DNA of 64,000 nt, taken from contig NZ_BAABBR010000001.1 of NCBI RefSeq assembly GCF_039538065.1, forward strand, positions 1,030,501-1,094,500. Direction: 5' to 3'. The DNA is from Sphingomonas rosea (GTDB lineage: Bacteria; Pseudomonadota; Alphaproteobacteria; Sphingomonadales; Sphingomonadaceae). Positions 54,351 to 64,000 of this stretch are shown one piece after another (the first letter of the stretch is position 1; each line of letters begins with the position of its first letter). The translations under genes were made by a program, and so were the position numbers. A model generated the notes under the pieces. It saw only the letters and a list, made by a program, of their open reading frames with translations. It had not been told where the DNA came from and did not search any database.

Positions 54351-54571
54351 GCCGCGTCCTGTTCCTCAGCCTGCCCGAGCAGGAAGTCATCGCCAGCTGC
54401 GACAAGGCCGAAGTCGGCATTTCCGCGCTCGAGCGCCTTCCCGACGGCGGCACCCGCCTCGTCTGCATGAGCAGCGCGGGCGCGGCGACCATGTCGGTCA
54501 AGTTCAAGCGCAGCCTGATCGCCGACACCGCGCGGCGCGAGCGCTTCCGCCCGGCCTTCTCGCGGCACTGA
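54347..54571 (+). CDS. 74-residue conserved hypothetical protein
   Basis: Begins MSRVLFLSLPEQEVIASCDK; contains GISALERLPDGGTRLVCMSSAGAATM and ends RRERFRPAFSRH. One small alpha-beta domain with two cysteines, no family recognised. An ATGA overlap couples it to the 49-residue gene. Confidence 0.55.
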   Translation: MSRVLFLSLPEQEVIASCDKAEVGISALERLPDGGTRLVCMSSAGAATMSVKFKRSLIADTARRERFRPAFSRH

Positions 54572-54851
54572 TCGCCCGGGAAGGGGGGGGGGGCGCGGCT
54601 TGCGGTGTAGGATATCCTCCGATACCCTAACCCAAATGGCACGTTTCGAAGGTTTTGACGGGAGGGCATTTCGCCTCGGCAAGGCCCCCGCGCGCGCATC
54701 CGGCAGCCGTCGCGCCGCGAGCGACTCGCGGACCCTATGACATTGGAGACCTTGTTCAGGAAAGGACTGGGCCTCCGATCGCCGCACGACCCGCGCACGA
54801 TGGCACCGTCGACCCGTTCGCGCGGCGACCAAAGCTGCTAGGAACGCGGTC
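54572..54851. other. intergenic stretch with an 11-G run
   Basis: About 280 bases without a supported gene. It starts with a run of eleven G (54583-54593), a likely slippage or assembly-error site. A 34-codon ORF from 54737 (MTLETLFRKGLGL) lacks a ribosome site. Confidence 0.45.
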
Positions 54852-55424
54852 ATGACCCTAACCGCCATGCTCGTCCCGACCCTCGTCCACCAGCTCGGCG
54901 CGCTGCGCGCCTGGCTCGACAAGGGCGAGGCCCATGCCGCCGCCCAGGGGATGACCGAGGCCGAGCTGCTCGGTGTCCGGCTCGCGGTCGACATGTTCCC
55001 GCTTCACAGCCAGGTCCGCGTTGCCGCCTTCCTCGCGCAGGAGGCGATCCACCGGCTCCGCGGGACCGAGACCCCGGCCGAGGTCGTCGACTGGCGCACC
55101 CACGCCGCCACCCGGCAGGCCGAGCCCGGCACGCTCGCCGACCTCCGCGCGATCCTCGACCGGACGCTCGAATTCCTCGGCGCGGTCGGGGCGACCGAGC
55201 TCGATCCCGCCGCCGACCGCCCGCTCAGCCACGCGCTCCCGATGGGCATGGTGTTCGACATGACCGGCTTCACCTATGTCCGCGACTGGGCGCTGCCGCA
55301 GACCGCCTTCCACACCGACATGGCCTATGCGCTCCTGCGCAGCGCGGGCGTCGCGCTCGGCAAGCAGGACTTCGTCCCTCACATGTTCGCCTACCTCCGC
55401 CCCGGGACGATGCCGGGGGCGTAA
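54852..55424 (+). CDS. DUF1993 domain-containing protein
   Basis: 190 residues matching DUF1993, a DinB-like four-helix family: MLVPTLVHQLGALRAWLDKGEAHAAAQGMTEAELLGVRLAVDMFPLHSQVRVA, then PLSHALPMGMVFDMTGFTYVRDWALPQTAFHTDMAYALLR. The FPLxxQ and FHxxxAYxxLR blocks are diagnostic. Function unknown, possibly metal-binding like DinB. No operon partner is close. Confidence 0.88.
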   Translation: MTLTAMLVPTLVHQLGALRAWLDKGEAHAAAQGMTEAELLGVRLAVDMFPLHSQVRVAAFLAQEAIHRLRGTETPAEVVDWRTHAATRQAEPGTLADLRAILDRTLEFLGAVGATELDPAADRPLSHALPMGMVFDMTGFTYVRDWALPQTAFHTDMAYALLRSAGVALGKQDFVPHMFAYLRPGTMPGA

Positions 55425-55480
55425 GGGCGAGGGGCGGGCGCCTTTACCCCTCGTCAACTATCGCGGCCGATAAGGCGCGG

Positions 55481-55747
55481 ATGCGTAACCTCGTCATTCC
55501 CGCGCTCGTGTTCCTGCCGACCCTCGCCGGCATTGCCCATGCGGCGCAGGATGCCCGGCCGTGGGACTATCCCCCGCGCGCCCAGCAGGCCCGCGCCCTC
55601 ACCGCGCGCGAGAAGAGCGTCTCCTATGCGGGGTGCCGCGAGGTCCGCCGGCTGGGGCTCGCCCCGCTGCGGCGCGGGGAGCCCGGCTATCGCCCGTGGA
55701 TGGACGGCGACAACGACGGCCTTGCCTGTGAGCCGGTCCGCCGCTGA
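55481..55747 (+). CDS. exported Excalibur domain protein
   Basis: 88 residues: signal peptide (LVIPALVFLPTLAGIAHA) and an Excalibur domain with SYAGCREVRRLGLAPLRRGEPGYRPWMDGDNDGLACE, matching the DxDxDGxxCE loop and its partner Cys. It should bind calcium in the periplasm. The PGYR-x-MDGDNDGLACE stretch is close to that of the protein at 5897-6232, so the two are paralogues with different anchors. Confidence 0.85.
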   Translation: MRNLVIPALVFLPTLAGIAHAAQDARPWDYPPRAQQARALTAREKSVSYAGCREVRRLGLAPLRRGEPGYRPWMDGDNDGLACEPVRR

Positions 55748-55762
55748 TCGACGTCGGGGCGC

Positions 55763-55957
55763 CTAGGTGTCCCGGTCCAGCGCCTCACGGCGCCGCTGCC
55801 GCGCGTCGGCATCGTCGGCACCCATGATCAGCCGCTCGCCCGTGATCCGCGCCGCGTCGGGCGTCAGCGCCACGTCGACCCCGTCGGGGCCGTCGATCAA
55901 CACCCGGCCATCCTCTGCGACGACGTCGGCCGGCTTGCTGTAAGTGTTCTTGATCAT
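55763..55957 (-). CDS. 64-residue hypothetical protein
   Basis: MIKNTYSKPADVVAEDGRVL then VDVALTPDAARITGERLIMGADDADARQRRREALDRDT. Start chosen at the ATG with GGAAG upstream. An amphipathic strand-helix pattern is visible but no family; likely soluble. Confidence 0.55.
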   Translation of the reverse strand: MIKNTYSKPADVVAEDGRVLIDGPDGVDVALTPDAARITGERLIMGADDADARQRRREALDRDT

Positions 55958-56061
55958 CGGACGCTTCCAATTCCATGCCCACTCACCGTTTTCAGCGAGG
56001 GAAGCGCGTCGAAGGTTCCGGCCATTTTTGACCCGCGACCGAGATACACGGTCTCGCGCAC

Positions 56062-56100
56062 AAGAAAGGCGGGAGTGCGACACGATGTCGCACCCCCGCC
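56062..56100 (-). terminator. terminator after DUF2171 gene
   Basis: A long GC stem (GGCGGGAGTGCGAC and GTCGCACCCCCGCC, one mismatch, five-base loop) that on the - strand runs into TTTCTTG. It lies 34 bases past the DUF2171 stop. Confidence 0.75.
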
Positions 56101-56133
56101 CGATGAGGACGTCTCGATCCGGTCGCGCTGCGA

Positions 56134-56394
56134 TCAGCCGATCGGTTCGCCCGATTCTTCCTGCTCGAACAGGCCAGCGGCGACGTCGGCATTGGCGCTG
56201 AGGCGGACCTTGTCGCCCTCGACGCCGGCGACCAGGCCGCCCGGGATGTAATGGTGATGGTCGCCGTGGGTCGCGCCGCTGTCCTTCTTGGTCAGCTTGA
56301 TCCGCTCGCCCTCGACCTTGTCGACGGTGCCGAGGTGAACGCCATCGGCGCCAATGACTTCCATATGCTCGTTGATCTGGCTGAGATCGGCCAT
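56134..56394 (-). CDS. DUF2171 protein
   Basis: 86 residues with the PRC-barrel-like DUF2171 pattern: INEHMEVIGADGVHLGTVDKVEGERIKLTKKDS and HHHYIPGGLVAGVEGDKVRLSANA. Such small beta proteins are abundant in sphingomonads, often stress-induced, with no known activity. A terminator follows directly. Confidence 0.85.
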   Translation of the reverse strand: MADLSQINEHMEVIGADGVHLGTVDKVEGERIKLTKKDSGATHGDHHHYIPGGLVAGVEGDKVRLSANADVAAGLFEQEESGEPIG

Positions 56395-56467
56395 GGCGAA
56401 TGCTCCTTATGCCCTGGGGTTATTCCGGCACCTCAACGCTCCGAGGGTGGGCGCGGGTTCCCTGGGT

Positions 56468-56716
56468 TCAGAAGCCTTCGATCAGGATGTTGGTTTCGCT
56501 CGGAGAATGCTCGGTCCAGCGGCCGATCGAGATGAAGATCACGAGCATGGCGATGGCGAAGACGGTGATTCCCGTGCCGATGATCCAGGCCTCGCGCTCG
56601 CGCAATTCGCTGGGCGATAGCTTCTTCTCGGGCGGGGGCGGCGGATCGCGGCGGATGCGCGAGCCGACAGGACGCGGTCCGCCGACAAGGTCTACTGCTT
56701 TCTTGAGCCTGCCCAT
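56468..56716 (-). CDS. 82-residue single-helix membrane protein
   Basis: A cytoplasmic N terminus with a proline run (RRDPPPPPEKKLSPSELRERE) and one membrane helix (WIIGTGITVFAIAMLVIFISI), then a short tail GRWTEHSPSETNILIEGF. No family recognised. It lies 73 bases upstream of DUF2171 on the same strand and could be co-transcribed. Confidence 0.65.
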   Translation of the reverse strand: MGRLKKAVDLVGGPRPVGSRIRRDPPPPPEKKLSPSELREREAWIIGTGITVFAIAMLVIFISIGRWTEHSPSETNILIEGF

Positions 56717-56751
56717 GATTGCATCTTAGGCGGCCAAGCCTTGCCGAATTC

Positions 56752-57513
56752 TTAGCGGGCGGAAAGTCCGATGAGGCTGATCTGGCGGCCGTAGCTCGGC
56801 TCGCTGCGGTGGGTTGAGCGACGAAATGAATAGAAGTCGGCGTCCATCGTATAGGTGTCGAGCCCGAGCGCCTCGACCCGGCGGATCCCCGCGTTCGCTA
56901 GGCGGGCGACAAGGTAGGCGGGGAGGTCGAAATGGGGCTTCCCCGCCGGTCCGTCGCGGAAGAAGCGCTCGGCCCCTTCGTCGGCTGCGAGGAAGGGATC
57001 GGGGAAGGCCGGGTCGACCTCGTAGGAGGCCTGCGCGATCGTCGGCCCGATCGCCGCCGCGATCCGGCCACGGTCCGCGCCGAGCTTCTCCATCGCGGCG
57101 ATGGTCGCGTCGGTGACTCCGCCGAGCGCCCCGCGCCATCCCGCATGCGCTGCCCCCACGACCCCGGCCTGTGCGTCGGCGAAGAGAACGGGGGCGCAGT
57201 CGGCGGTGAGGATTCCGAGGAGAAGGCCCGGGCGGTCGGTGACGAGGCCATCGGCATGCGGCCGCGCATCCTCGCCCCAGTCCCCGGCCTCGAGCACCAC
57301 GGCTCCGTGGACCTGGTAGGGCGAGGCGATTCGGGCCCCGGGGAGCACCGCCTCGGCCGCCCGATGCCGGTTCTCGACGATCAGGCTCACGTCGTCGCCG
57401 CTGCCCCAGCCGCAGTTGAGACTTGCCATCGCCCCCTCGCTGACCCCGCCGCGGCGACCGAGGAAGCCATGGGGCACGACAAGTGCGCCGCTGGTCCAGA
57501 CGGGCGGCGTCAC
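56752..57513 (-). CDS. pgeF: peptidoglycan editing factor PgeF (YfiH)
   Basis: 253 residues of the laccase-domain family. The zinc/copper set is visible in YQVHGAVVL, LTADCAPVLFADAQAGVVGAAHAGWRGALGGV, and DLPAYLVARL near the end. PgeF hydrolyses L-Ser in place of L-Ala in cell-wall precursors; older names call it polyphenol oxidase. The ATG overlaps the GNAT stop, so it is the last gene of lgt-midA-GNAT-pgeF. Confidence 0.92.
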   Translation of the reverse strand: MTPPVWTSGALVVPHGFLGRRGGVSEGAMASLNCGWGSGDDVSLIVENRHRAAEAVLPGARIASPYQVHGAVVLEAGDWGEDARPHADGLVTDRPGLLLGILTADCAPVLFADAQAGVVGAAHAGWRGALGGVTDATIAAMEKLGADRGRIAAAIGPTIAQASYEVDPAFPDPFLAADEGAERFFRDGPAGKPHFDLPAYLVARLANAGIRRVEALGLDTYTMDADFYSFRRSTHRSEPSYGRQISLIGLSAR

Positions 57514-58010
57514 AGTTCGCGCATCCAGACGCGGTCCTCGTCGGGATGGTTGCCGACCATGAAGGTGACGGGCCCCTGATCCCCAAAGCCGTAGCGACGG
57601 TAAAAGGCCTGGGCGCGATGGTTCTCGGTAAAGACCGAGAGGGCGATGCGCGCCGCTCCGCGCCGGGCGGCCTCCTCCAAGACCCAGGCCATAAGCTCGC
57701 CGGCGAGCCCGGTGCCATGGGCCTCCTTGAGGAGATAGAATTGCTTGAGCTCGATCGTGCCTTCGTCTGCGACATGCGGCAGCTTGTTGGGACCGAGCTT
57801 GGCATAGCCCAGCACGGGCTCCCCGCCGCCCACCGCAAAGGCGTAGTCATCGCGGGCGAACTCGGCTTCCCAGGCCTCGCGGGTCAGGGTGCCCAGGAAC
57901 GCCTCGAGATCGGCGGGATCGTAGAGATGCGCGAAGGTGTCGCAGAAGCTGGTCCGGAAGATGTGGTCGATCCGGGACAGGTCGGCGGCGGTGGCGGGGC
58001 GGACGGTCAT
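57510..58010 (-). CDS. GNAT family N-acetyltransferase
   Basis: 166 residues from the ATG that overlaps the MidA stop. The acetyl-CoA loop is FYLLKEAHGTGLAGELMAWVLEEAARRGAARIALSVFTENHRAQAFYRRYGF, with the GNAT A-motif around HGTGLAG and the B-motif NHRAQAFYRRYGF. N-terminal [18 protein letters not shown] is typical. Substrate is unknown. ATGA overlaps on both sides put it inside the lgt operon. Confidence 0.88.
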   Translation of the reverse strand: MTVRPATAADLSRIDHIFRTSFCDTFAHLYDPADLEAFLGTLTREAWEAEFARDDYAFAVGGGEPVLGYAKLGPNKLPHVADEGTIELKQFYLLKEAHGTGLAGELMAWVLEEAARRGAARIALSVFTENHRAQAFYRRYGFGDQGPVTFMVGNHPDEDRVWMREL

Positions 58011-58984
58011 AGCCCGGCGGGTCTTGGCCATCCGGGCGCGTGAATGGCAAGCACCTTGAACAGGCTTCCCATGGCGTCGGGCCGGCAGAGGCGCGCGCGC
58101 GCTTCCTCGATGTCGGCGGCGCGGTGCGGCGCGGCATTGGCGAGGGCCCGCGCGCGCATCTGGATGCCGAGACGCTCGAGCCACGAGCCCTGTTCGACGG
58201 GGCCGGCGACCGATGCGCCGGCGTCGGCCGCGACTTCGGCGACACGCTGAAAGTCGACGTGGCTGGTGAGGTCGTGCTCGCCCGGCCGATCAAGCACGGC
58301 GGCAAAGCGATGGCCCTTCACCGCCTGCAGCGTGTCGCCGGGGGCGGACCGCTCATGGCCATAGTCGACGAGTAGCGCGGTTCCGCCCTGGCGGACCAGG
58401 CGCTCGGCAAGTTCCTTCACGGCCTCGTCGCGGACGGGACTCGTCTCGAGGATCGGGCCGTCGCGGTCGAAGGCGAGGCCGGCGGGCGTCAGGGTGACGT
58501 GCCGCTCGGCGCCCGCGACATGCTGGCGGATCGGGAGGGCATCGAGGAATTCGTTGGCGACGAGCAGCAGGGGGCCGTCATCGGGGAGGGTCGAAAGATC
58601 ATCGTAGTGCCGCGCGCCAGGCACCGCGGCTTCCTGCGCCGCGCGGAGAATGGGGCTGGTCTCGACCAGATGGACGGAAGGAGTGAGGCCCGCCGGCCGC
58701 ATGACCCTCAGTGCATCGGCGGCGAGTGTCCCGCGGCCGGGGCCCAACTCGACATAATGCGCGCTTCCCGGCGCGCCTGCACGGCGCCAGGCGTCGGCCA
58801 GCGCGGCGCCGACCAGCTCGCCGAACATCTGGCTGATCTCGGGCGCGGTGGTGAAGTCGCCGGCGGTCCCGAGCGGGTCGCGGGTCGCATAATAATAAGC
58901 GTTGCAGGCCTCCATATAGGCCTCGACGCTCATCGGCCCGTCGGCCCGCAGCCGCTCGCGCAGTGCCCGCTCGAAGGGGGTCAG
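58007..58984 (-). CDS. NDUFAF7/MidA family SAM-dependent methyltransferase (apparent CTG start)
   Basis: Read from the ATG at 58933 the protein loses its family N terminus. The frame upstream encodes [20 protein letters not shown], the usual opening of this family, and its first codon is CTG at 58984 in a CTGA overlap with the lgt stop. No ATG, GTG or TTG is available nearby. The 325-residue product has [42 protein letters not shown] (SAM motif), [13 protein letters not shown] and VDYGHERS. Mitochondrial NDUFAF7 methylates an arginine of complex I subunit NDUFS2; the bacterial role is probably similar. Confidence 0.83.
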   Translation of the reverse strand: MTPFERALRERLRADGPMSVEAYMEACNAYYYATRDPLGTAGDFTTAPEISQMFGELVGAALADAWRRAGAPGSAHYVELGPGRGTLAADALRVMRPAGLTPSVHLVETSPILRAAQEAAVPGARHYDDLSTLPDDGPLLLVANEFLDALPIRQHVAGAERHVTLTPAGLAFDRDGPILETSPVRDEAVKELAERLVRQGGTALLVDYGHERSAPGDTLQAVKGHRFAAVLDRPGEHDLTSHVDFQRVAEVAADAGASVAGPVEQGSWLERLGIQMRARALANAAPHRAADIEEARARLCRPDAMGSLFKVLAIHAPGWPRPAGL

Positions 58985-59856
58985 GCGACGCTCTCCAGTC
59001 CGGCAGTGGGCTCGATCCGCTGGCGGCGGCGGGGCGCGGTGACCATCAGGTAAAGGCCGACGAGGATCATCGGTACGCACAGCCACTGGCCCATATGAAG
59101 GCCGGTCGCCTCGGCGAAGGCGCGCAATTGTTCGTCGGGCTCGCGGATGAACTCGATGCCGAAGCGGAAGATGCCATAGAAAAAGAGGAAGGCACCCATG
59201 AGCCGGCCGGGCATGTAGCGCGCGTTGGTGCGCCAGAACATGAAGGCGAGGATCGCGAACAGGACCAGCCCTTCGAGAATGGCTTCGTAGAGCTGGCTCG
59301 GATGGCGCGGGGGGCCAAGCGTCTGGACGCCCGCGATGACTTCCGGGAAGCGGACCGCCCACGGCACATTGGTCGGCGCGCCCCACAGCTCGCCGTTGAC
59401 GAAATTGGCGAGGCGACCGGTGAAGAGGCCGATCGGCACGACGCACACGACATAGTCGTGGATGCGCAGCCAGTTCAGCTTCTCCTTCCAGCTGAGATAG
59501 ATGATCGCGAGGCCGGTGCCGATCGCGCCGCCGTGGAAGCTCATGCCCCCGTCCCACATCTTCACGATCTCGAGCGGATTCTCGAAGTAGAAGCCCGGCC
59601 GGTAGAAGAGGACGTAGCCGAGCCGTCCGCCGAGGATCACGCCGAGCGAGACGTAGAAGACGAGGTCGTCGGCGTGGCGCCGGGCCATGGGCGCGCCGGG
59701 CTGGGCGATCAGCTTGAGCTCATACCAGTAGCCGAGGAAGATCCCGACCAGATAGGCGAGGCTGTACCAGCGCAGCTGGAAGAAGCCGAGATCCACCGCG
59801 ACCGGATCGAGACCCAAATCCGTATATGAAATCGCGGCAAGAACATTCTCGATCAT
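58981..59856 (-). CDS. lgt: prolipoprotein diacylglyceryl transferase
   Basis: 291 residues with seven membrane segments. [16 protein letters not shown] at the start, [38 protein letters not shown] (the Lgt signature with Asn and Glu), [14 protein letters not shown] and [17 protein letters not shown] are all diagnostic. It transfers diacylglycerol to the lipobox Cys of prelipoproteins in the inner membrane. It heads the four-gene lgt-midA-GNAT-pgeF operon. Confidence 0.95.
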   Translation of the reverse strand: MIENVLAAISYTDLGLDPVAVDLGFFQLRWYSLAYLVGIFLGYWYELKLIAQPGAPMARRHADDLVFYVSLGVILGGRLGYVLFYRPGFYFENPLEIVKMWDGGMSFHGGAIGTGLAIIYLSWKEKLNWLRIHDYVVCVVPIGLFTGRLANFVNGELWGAPTNVPWAVRFPEVIAGVQTLGPPRHPSQLYEAILEGLVLFAILAFMFWRTNARYMPGRLMGAFLFFYGIFRFGIEFIREPDEQLRAFAEATGLHMGQWLCVPMILVGLYLMVTAPRRRQRIEPTAGLESVA

Positions 59857-59926
59857 TCGGCACTTCCCTCGTGGCCCGTGCGTCTCATAAGAGGGACACC
59901 GCCGATGGCCAAGGAGATCCGCGACG

Positions 59927-61590
<1,664 letters not shown>

Positions 61591-61594
<4 letters not shown>

Positions 61595-63708
61595 GGCTCG
61601 ACCGCCGGACCCTTCTGGTGGGCACCGGCGCGGCGGGGGCGCTGGTCGTCGCTTATCTGGCTTGGCCCCGCGCGGGCCGGCCGAGCCTGCTGCCAAGCGC
61701 GGGAGAACGCCTGCTCGGGTCGGCCATTGCAATCGACAAGGCGGGCAAGGTGCGGATCGCCATTCCGCAGGTCGAGACCGGGCAGGGCATCTGGACCGGG
61801 CTTGCGCAAGTGGCGGCCGACGCGCTGGGCGCCGCCTGGGAGAGCGTCGGGATCGCACCGGTGCGCTCGGGTGCGGAATGGGTGAACGGCCTCGCCGAGG
61901 GCGAGGGCTGGCGGCCGCTCGTCGGGGGTGACGAAGGCCTCCGGATCACGGCCGGCTCGACTTCGCTGCGCGCCTTCGAACAGCCGATGCAGCAAATTGG
62001 AGCGGCCGCGCGCGCGCTGCTGGTCGCCGAGGCCGCCGAGCGGTGGAACGTGCCGGCTGCCGGCTGCGAGACGAGCCGCGGATTCGTCGTTCACCAGGAC
62101 CGGCGACTTTCGTTCGGGGAACTGGCCGAGGCGGCGTCGCGCCGGTCGCTCGGCGATGCGCCGGCCGCGGTCGGACGGCCCAGCTTGATCGGGCAGCCCC
62201 TTCCGCGGCTCGATGCGATCCCCAAGGCGAACGGTCAGCTTCGCTTTGCCGGTGACGTGCGATTGCCGGACATGCTGTTCGCCTCGGTGCGGACGTCGGC
62301 CGGCAACGGGATCAGGATCGAGGGCAATCCACCGGCAGGCGTGCGCTTCGCGAGCGGCGACCAGTGGGTCGCGGCGCTGGCCGATAGCTGGTGGACGGCC
62401 GATCGCGCGCTTGGGGAAGCCCGAGTGCGAAGCTTCGGTCCGGCCGGCGGCGACGATGCGGCGGTGACCGACGCGCTCGACCGCGCGCTCGCAAGCGGCG
62501 CCAGCGAGGTCCTGCATAGCGTCGGCGACATCGACGGCGTGTTCGAGGGCGTTCGCCCACTCGCCGCGACGTACGGCGCGTCGGCGGCATTGCACCATGA
62601 TCTCGAACCGCCGAGCGCCACCGCGCGGATCACCGACGGGCTGCTGGAGCTCTGGGCCGGGACGCAGGCGCCGGAACTCGCCCGGGCAGCGGCGGCAAGG
62701 GCGGGCGGGGTCGATCCGGCGAGGACGCTGCTCTACGCCATGCCGGTCGGCGGGCAGGGCGGCGCCGCGCTCGAGAACGACCTCGTGCCGATCGCAGCGA
62801 AGCTGACGCGGGACACCGGGCGACCGGTGCAGGCGATGGTCGGCCGAGCCGAGCAGGTCCGCTCGGATGCGGTGCGCTCGCCGCTCAAGGCACGGCTTTA
62901 TGCGCGGACCCTTCCCGACGGCAGCGTCGCGGGTCTCCGCCTGCGGCTTGCCGGCACCGACGGATTGGCAAAGGCGCTGGGTCGCCTGTCGGGAAAGGAC
63001 CGCGGCACCTTCCGGGCCTCGGCGCTCAACCCGCTGCCCTACGCGATTCCGAACGTCTCGCTCGAGGTCGCGCCGACCGTTCTACCGGTCCGGACCGGCT
63101 ATCACCGCGGCGAGGTGCACGGAGCCGTGGCGTTCTTCGTCGAGAGCTTCATCGACGAGCTGGCGCGGATCGCCGGGCGCGATCCGCTAAGCCAGCGCGT
63201 GGCCCTGCTCACCGGTAACCCGAGGCTCGCGCGTTGCCTCGTCCGGGCGACCGCGCTCGGCGGGTGGGATGGCGGCGGCGCCGGAAGCCAGATGGGACTT
63301 TCCACGATAAGCGCCTATGGCAGCCGCATCGCGGTGGTTGCGAACGCTTCGGTGGGAACGGGGGGACAAGTGGCGGTAAGCCGATTGGTCGCGGTGGTGG
63401 ATTGCGGCCGGGCGGTGAACCCTGCGCTGGTCCGGCAACAGGTCGAGGGCGGGATGCTTTCGGCGATCCAGCAGGCCACTGCGCCGGCGCCGAGCTTTGC
63501 CCATGGCCGCGTCACCGGGCCCATCGCGCCATCGGTTGGAGCGATGGCCGGCACGCCGGAGGTACTGGTCGAAATACTGGCTAGCGACGAGGCGCCCGGT
63601 GGGGTCAACGGCCTCGGCGCGATCGCGGCGCCCGCGGCGGTCGCCAACGCCCTTGCCGCCGCGACCGGTCGCCGCTTGCGCAGTCTTCCCTTGAACCCGA
63701 TAGCCTGA
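61591..63708 (+). CDS. molybdopterin-binding aldehyde/xanthine oxidoreductase-like protein lacking the catalytic Glu
   Basis: 705 residues from a TTG in a TTGA overlap with the synthetase stop. A twin-arginine leader (LDRRTLLVGTGAAGALV) is followed by the two-module fold of isoquinoline 1-oxidoreductase beta-type proteins: VRIAIPQVETGQGIWTGLAQVAADALG, then a second half with TGYHRGEVHGAVAFFVESFIDELA and VVDCGRAVNPALVRQQVEGGM. The usual GGGFGRR loop is replaced by VGGQGGAAL, and the final GxGEP motif reads NGLGAIAAP, so the active-site Glu is Ala. The small 2Fe-2S partner is not adjacent. It may be a non-catalytic relative. Confidence 0.75.
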
Positions 63709-63711
63709 ACC

Positions 63712-64000
63712 ATGCAGCCTCCTCCCGACCATCCGCCGATCCTGCCGCCCAAGATCGGCGTGCTGCTGATCAATCTCGGCACCCCCGAGGCCCCGACGGT
63801 CGCGGCCGTGCGGCGCTACCTCGCCGAATTCCTGTCCGATCCGCGCGTGATCGAGATTCCTCGGGCGATCTGGAAGCCGATCCTTCACGGGATCATCTTG
63901 CGCAGCCGCCCGGCCAAGTCCGCGCATGCCTATCAGCAGGTGTGGACCGAGGACGGCTCGCCGCTGGCCGCCATCACCCGGCGCCAGTCGGACAAACTCC
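63712..64000 (+). CDS. hemH: ferrochelatase, 5' part
   Basis: The first 96 codons of a ferrochelatase that runs off the window: [36 protein letters not shown], then [25 protein letters not shown]. LxNLGTPE and FLSDPRVIE are the N-terminal family signatures. It inserts iron into protoporphyrin IX. It starts three bases after the molybdopterin-type gene and may share its transcript. Confidence 0.93.
   Translation, partial: MQPPPDHPPILPPKIGVLLINLGTPEAPTVAAVRRYLAEFLSDPRVIEIPRAIWKPILHGIILRSRPAKSAHAYQQVWTEDGSPLAAITRRQSDKL

Noticed and set aside
54737..54841. A 34-codon ORF before the DUF1993 gene
   Set aside because: No ribosome site, Arg/Pro/Ser-rich composition typical of non-coding frames.

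Overview
The window is high-GC bacterial chromosome from an alphaproteobacterium, most probably a member of the Sphingomonadaceae (Sphingomonas-like). The evidence is the gene content and order: xseA followed by a DUF2093 gene, a DnaJ-domain gene divergent from bolA, lgt followed by an NDUFAF7/MidA methyltransferase and pgeF, two large TonB-dependent receptors, and a short class I ribonucleotide reductase alpha chain. There is no rRNA here, so the genus cannot be fixed. Genes are densely packed and very often joined by 4-base NTGA stop/start overlaps.

Layout. 1-3434: an operon of small detoxification-type enzymes (two DUF1428, two VOC/glyoxalase, a RibD-like reductase, a GST). 3431-8995: J-domain protein, BolA, CPBP membrane protease, pirin, Excalibur protein, PPK2, a lipoprotein and an epoxide-hydrolase-like enzyme. 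9006-13869: nusB, thiL (apparently starting at CTG), a 29-codon ORF, the proton-pumping pyrophosphatase hppA, and a three-module chorismate mutase/prephenate dehydratase. 14099-19708: a retropepsin-PDZ protein, the purD operon with three small downstream genes, xseA overlapping purD head to head, and a DUF2093 gene. 19879-26700: two TonB-dependent receptors. 26811-39782: clpB, an M15 peptidase, a PHA-system protein, an adrenodoxin-type reductase, a PfpI-like protein, tRNA-Pro(CGG), an RNase H-like protein, an S10 peptidase, an exported methyltransferase, uvrB, FadL and DUF2147. 39944-47166: an esterase, a small HNH protein, a LOV-domain hybrid histidine kinase, DUF3617 and NTF2-like exported proteins, a DUF2490-TerC operon behind a long structured leader, and a TonB-like protein.

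47167-53191 is the ribonucleotide reductase region. nrdA and nrdB are separated by five small membrane-protein genes. One of these is a PepSY-type gene preceded by two Fur-like palindromes, and it appears to head an operon that runs into nrdB. An AT-rich coiled-coil/two-TM gene is translationally coupled to the nrdB stop codon and looks horizontally acquired.

53239-56716 is a run of small, mostly uncharacterised genes. 56752-59856 is a tightly overlapping operon lgt-midA-GNAT-pgeF. 59927-64000 holds an adenylate-forming enzyme, a molybdopterin-type subunit that lacks the usual catalytic glutamate, and the 5' end of hemH.

No rRNA, transposase, prophage or CRISPR array was seen. The observations most worth following are the AT-rich gene fused to the nrdB operon with its Fur-like control, the two CTG starts, the structured leader before DUF2490-TerC, the LOV kinase, and the altered pheA and molybdopterin proteins.
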